Part shown: positions 6,875-8,107 of the stretch, piece after piece
How the letters are laid out: every line of letters starts with the position of its first letter
Position numbering within the stretch: position 1 is the stretch's first letter
NCBI GenBank assembly: GCA_021202835.1
Contig: JAJQCI010000092.1
Span: forward strand, 1 to 8,107
Reading direction: 5' to 3'
DNA: 8,107 nt
Source: Clostridiales bacterium
GTDB lineage: Bacteria > Bacillota > Clostridia > Lachnospirales > CAG-274
The notes under the pieces: generated by a model
The model's database searches: none
What the model saw: the letters and a program-made list of their open reading frames with translations, nothing else
What the model was told of the DNA's origin: nothing
Program-made: the position numbers and the translations under genes

Positions 6875-7625
6875 GACATTCACCCATTCCGAACAGATTA
6901 AAAATATTGTCTCTCTTTATAATAAGCTGGTTCAAAATAAAGTCGGTAACAAACTTGTTTTTGGGAGCATGAATAATTTCATCGGGCTCCGAATACTGTG
7001 AAATCGTTCCCTTGTTTAAAATAAGAACTCTGTCTGAAAGAGTAAGGGCTTCCTCCGGATCGTGGGTAACTATTATTGTGGTTAAATTAAATTCTCTTGC
7101 TATTGTTTTGATACGTTCCTTAATGGATTCTTTAATAACTCCATCAAGGGCGGAAAGGGGTTCGTCCAAAAGAAGAAGCTTGGGTTTTACCACAAGAGTT
7201 CTTGCAAGTGCAACCCTCTGCTTCTGACCGCCTGAAAGCTCGCTTATATTTTTTGAAAGGTGTTCCCTTAAATTAAGAAGGTCTATAAGCTCGTCAACCT
7301 CTTTCTCCGTTGAAATATCCGGGTTGTTTCTCAGACCGTAAGTTATATTTTTGTAGGCATTAAGATTGGGGAAAAGAGCATAGTCCTGAAAAACTATGTT
7401 AAAGCCTCTGGTTTCCATGGGCTTATTTGAAATATCTTCTCCGTCAAAAATAATCTGTCCTCCGGATATATCCGTTATGCCTAAAATAGTATTAAGCAGA
7501 GTTGTTTTTCCGCAGCCCGAAGGCCCCAAAACGGAAACAATCTCACTGTCACGGACATCAAGGGTTATATCTTTCAAAACTTCGGTTTTTCCGTATACCT
7601 TTCTTAAATTTTTAAGTTCCAACAT
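6867..7625 (-). CDS. ABC transporter ATP-binding protein of the AEP importer
   Basis: Cytosolic ATPase that powers the importer. 252 residues from the chosen start. Motifs in order: Walker A GPSGCGKT (34-41), Q-loop Gln80 in VFQDYALFP, signature LSGGQ (130-134), Walker B LLLLDEP (150-156, catalytic Glu155), D-loop SALD and switch His188 in VTHDPEE. The sequence resembles the FbpC/PotA class but stops soon after the core domain, so the C-terminal regulatory (TOBE-type) domain of full-length members of about 350 residues is absent. The ATG at 7623-7625 (MLELKNLRKVYG) has GGAGG 9 nt upstream (plus-strand cctcc 7635-7639). A longer reading to 7709 lacks a good ribosome binding site and adds non-family residues. 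It is the first gene of the phosphonate operon and overlaps the permease by 8 nt. Confidence 0.94.
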   Translation of the reverse strand: MLELKNLRKVYGKTEVLKDITLDVRDSEIVSVLGPSGCGKTTLLNTILGITDISGGQIIFDGEDISNKPMETRGFNIVFQDYALFPNLNAYKNITYGLRNNPDISTEKEVDELIDLLNLREHLSKNISELSGGQKQRVALARTLVVKPKLLLLDEPLSALDGVIKESIKERIKTIAREFNLTTIIVTHDPEEALTLSDRVLILNKGTISQYSEPDEIIHAPKNKFVTDFILNQLIIKRDNIFNLFGMGECHA

Positions 7626-7699
7626 ATAATCATTCCTCCGTAATGATAAATAATAACAACAATCTTTTTCATAAACCGTCTTTTTCATTCGGCAATAAG

Positions 7700-7708
7700 A
7701 TTGTAACA
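7700..7708 (-). promoter_or_regulatory. Candidate extended -10 element of the phn operon promoter
   Basis: The minus strand reads TGTTACAAT here: a TACAAT -10 hexamer (5 of 6 consensus bases) with an upstream TGn extension. It lies about 75 nt before the ATPase ATG. No good -35 is present at 16-18 nt; the extended -10 could compensate. Found by eye only. Confidence 0.35.
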
Positions 7709-7714
7709 TCTATT

Positions 7715-7755
7715 TTTTGCCGTATCTATCAGGTTTCTGTGAAGCTTTGGCAAAA
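7715..7755. repeat. Inverted repeat upstream of the phn operon
   Basis: Arms ttttgcc (7715-7721) and ggcaaaa (7749-7755) are separated by 27 nt and lie just upstream of the candidate -10 element. The right arm is part of a small palindrome tttggcaaa (7746-7754). The placement suits paired operator half-sites or an activator site, but the arms are short and AT-rich and could arise by chance. The rest of 7626-7784 has no gene or recognisable riboswitch. Confidence 0.25.
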
Positions 7756-7784
7756 TATTTGATAATTCTTAAACAAAAATAAAA

Positions 7785-7848
7785 AGAGGGTTTGTAGCAA
7801 AGCCCTTAAAACCCCTGATTTTCTCAGGTCTTTCACTACAAATCCTCT
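7785..7848 (-). terminator. Nested intrinsic terminator of the RpiR-type gene
   Basis: Outer 13-bp stem: agagggtttgtag (7785-7797) with ctacaaatcctct (7836-7848), one G-U pair. It is extended by aaag/cttt (7799-7802 with 7830-7833) and encloses an inner hairpin cctga/tcagg (7814-7818 with 7824-7828). On the minus strand the structure is followed at once by TTTTTATTTTTG, a good U tract. The 5' arm contains the last codons and the stop codon of the upstream gene. It insulates that gene from the phn operon 160 nt downstream. Confidence 0.85.
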
Positions 7849-8107
7849 GTGTATTGCTTGTTTTTTATAAGTTTGCCGCTTTTTTGAAGTTTTTTGGAGT
7901 AATATTCATAATTTGTAAGAATTATTCCCATATAAAGCATTGTAATAACGGCAGACTGGGTTGCTCTTGAAAAAATAGCATCGCCGTAAATTGTTATATC
8001 TGAATTTCCCGTATTTAAAACAATATCGCTGCAGCCGCAAAGAGGTGAGTTTTCGTTGTTTGTAATTGATATTATTTTTGCTCACGACTGCTTTGAGGTT
8101 TTTGCGG
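7836..8107 (-). pseudogene. RpiR/MurR-type SIS-domain regulator, C-terminal part, apparently broken
   Basis: From about 8081 down to the TAG at 7836-7838 the minus strand encodes 81 residues typical of the end of a SIS domain in RpiR/MurR-family transcription factors, which bind DNA through an N-terminal helix-turn-helix and sense sugar phosphates through the SIS domain. Recognisable segments are AKIISITNENSPL, CSDIVLNTG, IFSRATQSAVITMLYMGI and a final Tyr/Lys-rich helix. A TGA (8082-8084) stops this frame. Upstream the next frame reads RKNLKAVV, which fits the preceding family segment except that about 6-8 residues are missing, so a small frame-breaking deletion near 8080-8090 is likely. Most of the gene lies outside the window. 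The family is fairly sure. The break rests on a short edge segment. It might regulate the neighbouring phn operon, but nothing here proves it. Confidence 0.6.

Noticed and set aside
7626..7709. N-terminal extension of the ABC ATPase
   Set aside because: The added residues do not resemble ABC ATPases, and the internal ATG at 7625 has a well-spaced GGAGG.
7626..7784. Riboswitch or leader RNA upstream of the phn operon
   Set aside because: No recognisable aptamer motif, T-box or leader terminator is visible; only weak inverted repeats.
1..8107. CRISPR array, tRNA, rRNA, transposase or attachment site
   Set aside because: No regularly spaced repeats, tRNA-like cloverleaf, ribosomal RNA sequence, transposase motif or terminal inverted repeats were seen on either strand.

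Overview
The window reads as low-GC Firmicutes DNA, most likely an anaerobic clostridium or Lachnospiraceae-type bacterium. The signs are strong AGGAGG-like ribosome binding sites, tightly packed genes, intrinsic terminators, clostridial-type PfkA, PhnW and PhnX sequences, and a YibE/F-family membrane protein. No genus can be named from sequence alone.

Core (about 2360-7625, minus strand): an intact five-gene operon for uptake and breakdown of a phosphonate, almost certainly 2-aminoethylphosphonate (AEP). Transcription runs right to left: ABC ATPase, a single-chain 12-TM ABC permease, a lipoprotein substrate-binding protein, PhnW (AEP:pyruvate transaminase) and PhnX (phosphonoacetaldehyde hydrolase). 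The genes overlap or nearly touch (8-nt overlap, 1-nt gap, 22-nt gap, 14-nt overlap). A hairpin at 2293-2327 follows phnX. The transporter imports AEP, PhnW converts AEP plus pyruvate to phosphonoacetaldehyde plus L-alanine, and PhnX cleaves the C-P bond to acetaldehyde and phosphate. The operon therefore supplies phosphate plus usable nitrogen and carbon.

Left of the operon (1205-2176, minus): a full-length ATP-dependent 6-phosphofructokinase (pfkA), separated from phnX by the hairpin and probably an independent unit. It has an unusual residue in its active-site TIDND motif.

Far left (1-1144): a damaged region. A plus-strand YibE/F-family gene is degraded: its 5' end is missing, it carries a one-base deletion in a T tract at 501-507, and it has an in-frame TAA at 1067-1069 followed by about 24 more family-like codons. 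Its 5' side runs into what looks like minus-strand coding sequence: the 3' end of an acidic, Ser-rich protein (stop at 83-85), then a strong ribosome binding site and the start of a small protein leaving the window at base 1. This arrangement suggests a rearrangement or assembly junction near 195-220. A bidirectional terminator (1146-1194) separates yibE/F from pfkA.

Far right (7785-8107): the 3' end of a minus-strand RpiR/MurR-type SIS-domain regulator, apparently broken near 8082, ending in an elaborate terminator that starts inside its last codons. The 160 bp between it and the phn operon hold the likely phn promoter region.

I did not find a previously undescribed system. The most unusual material is the damaged left end and the possibly broken regulator on the right, which flank an intact AEP operon.
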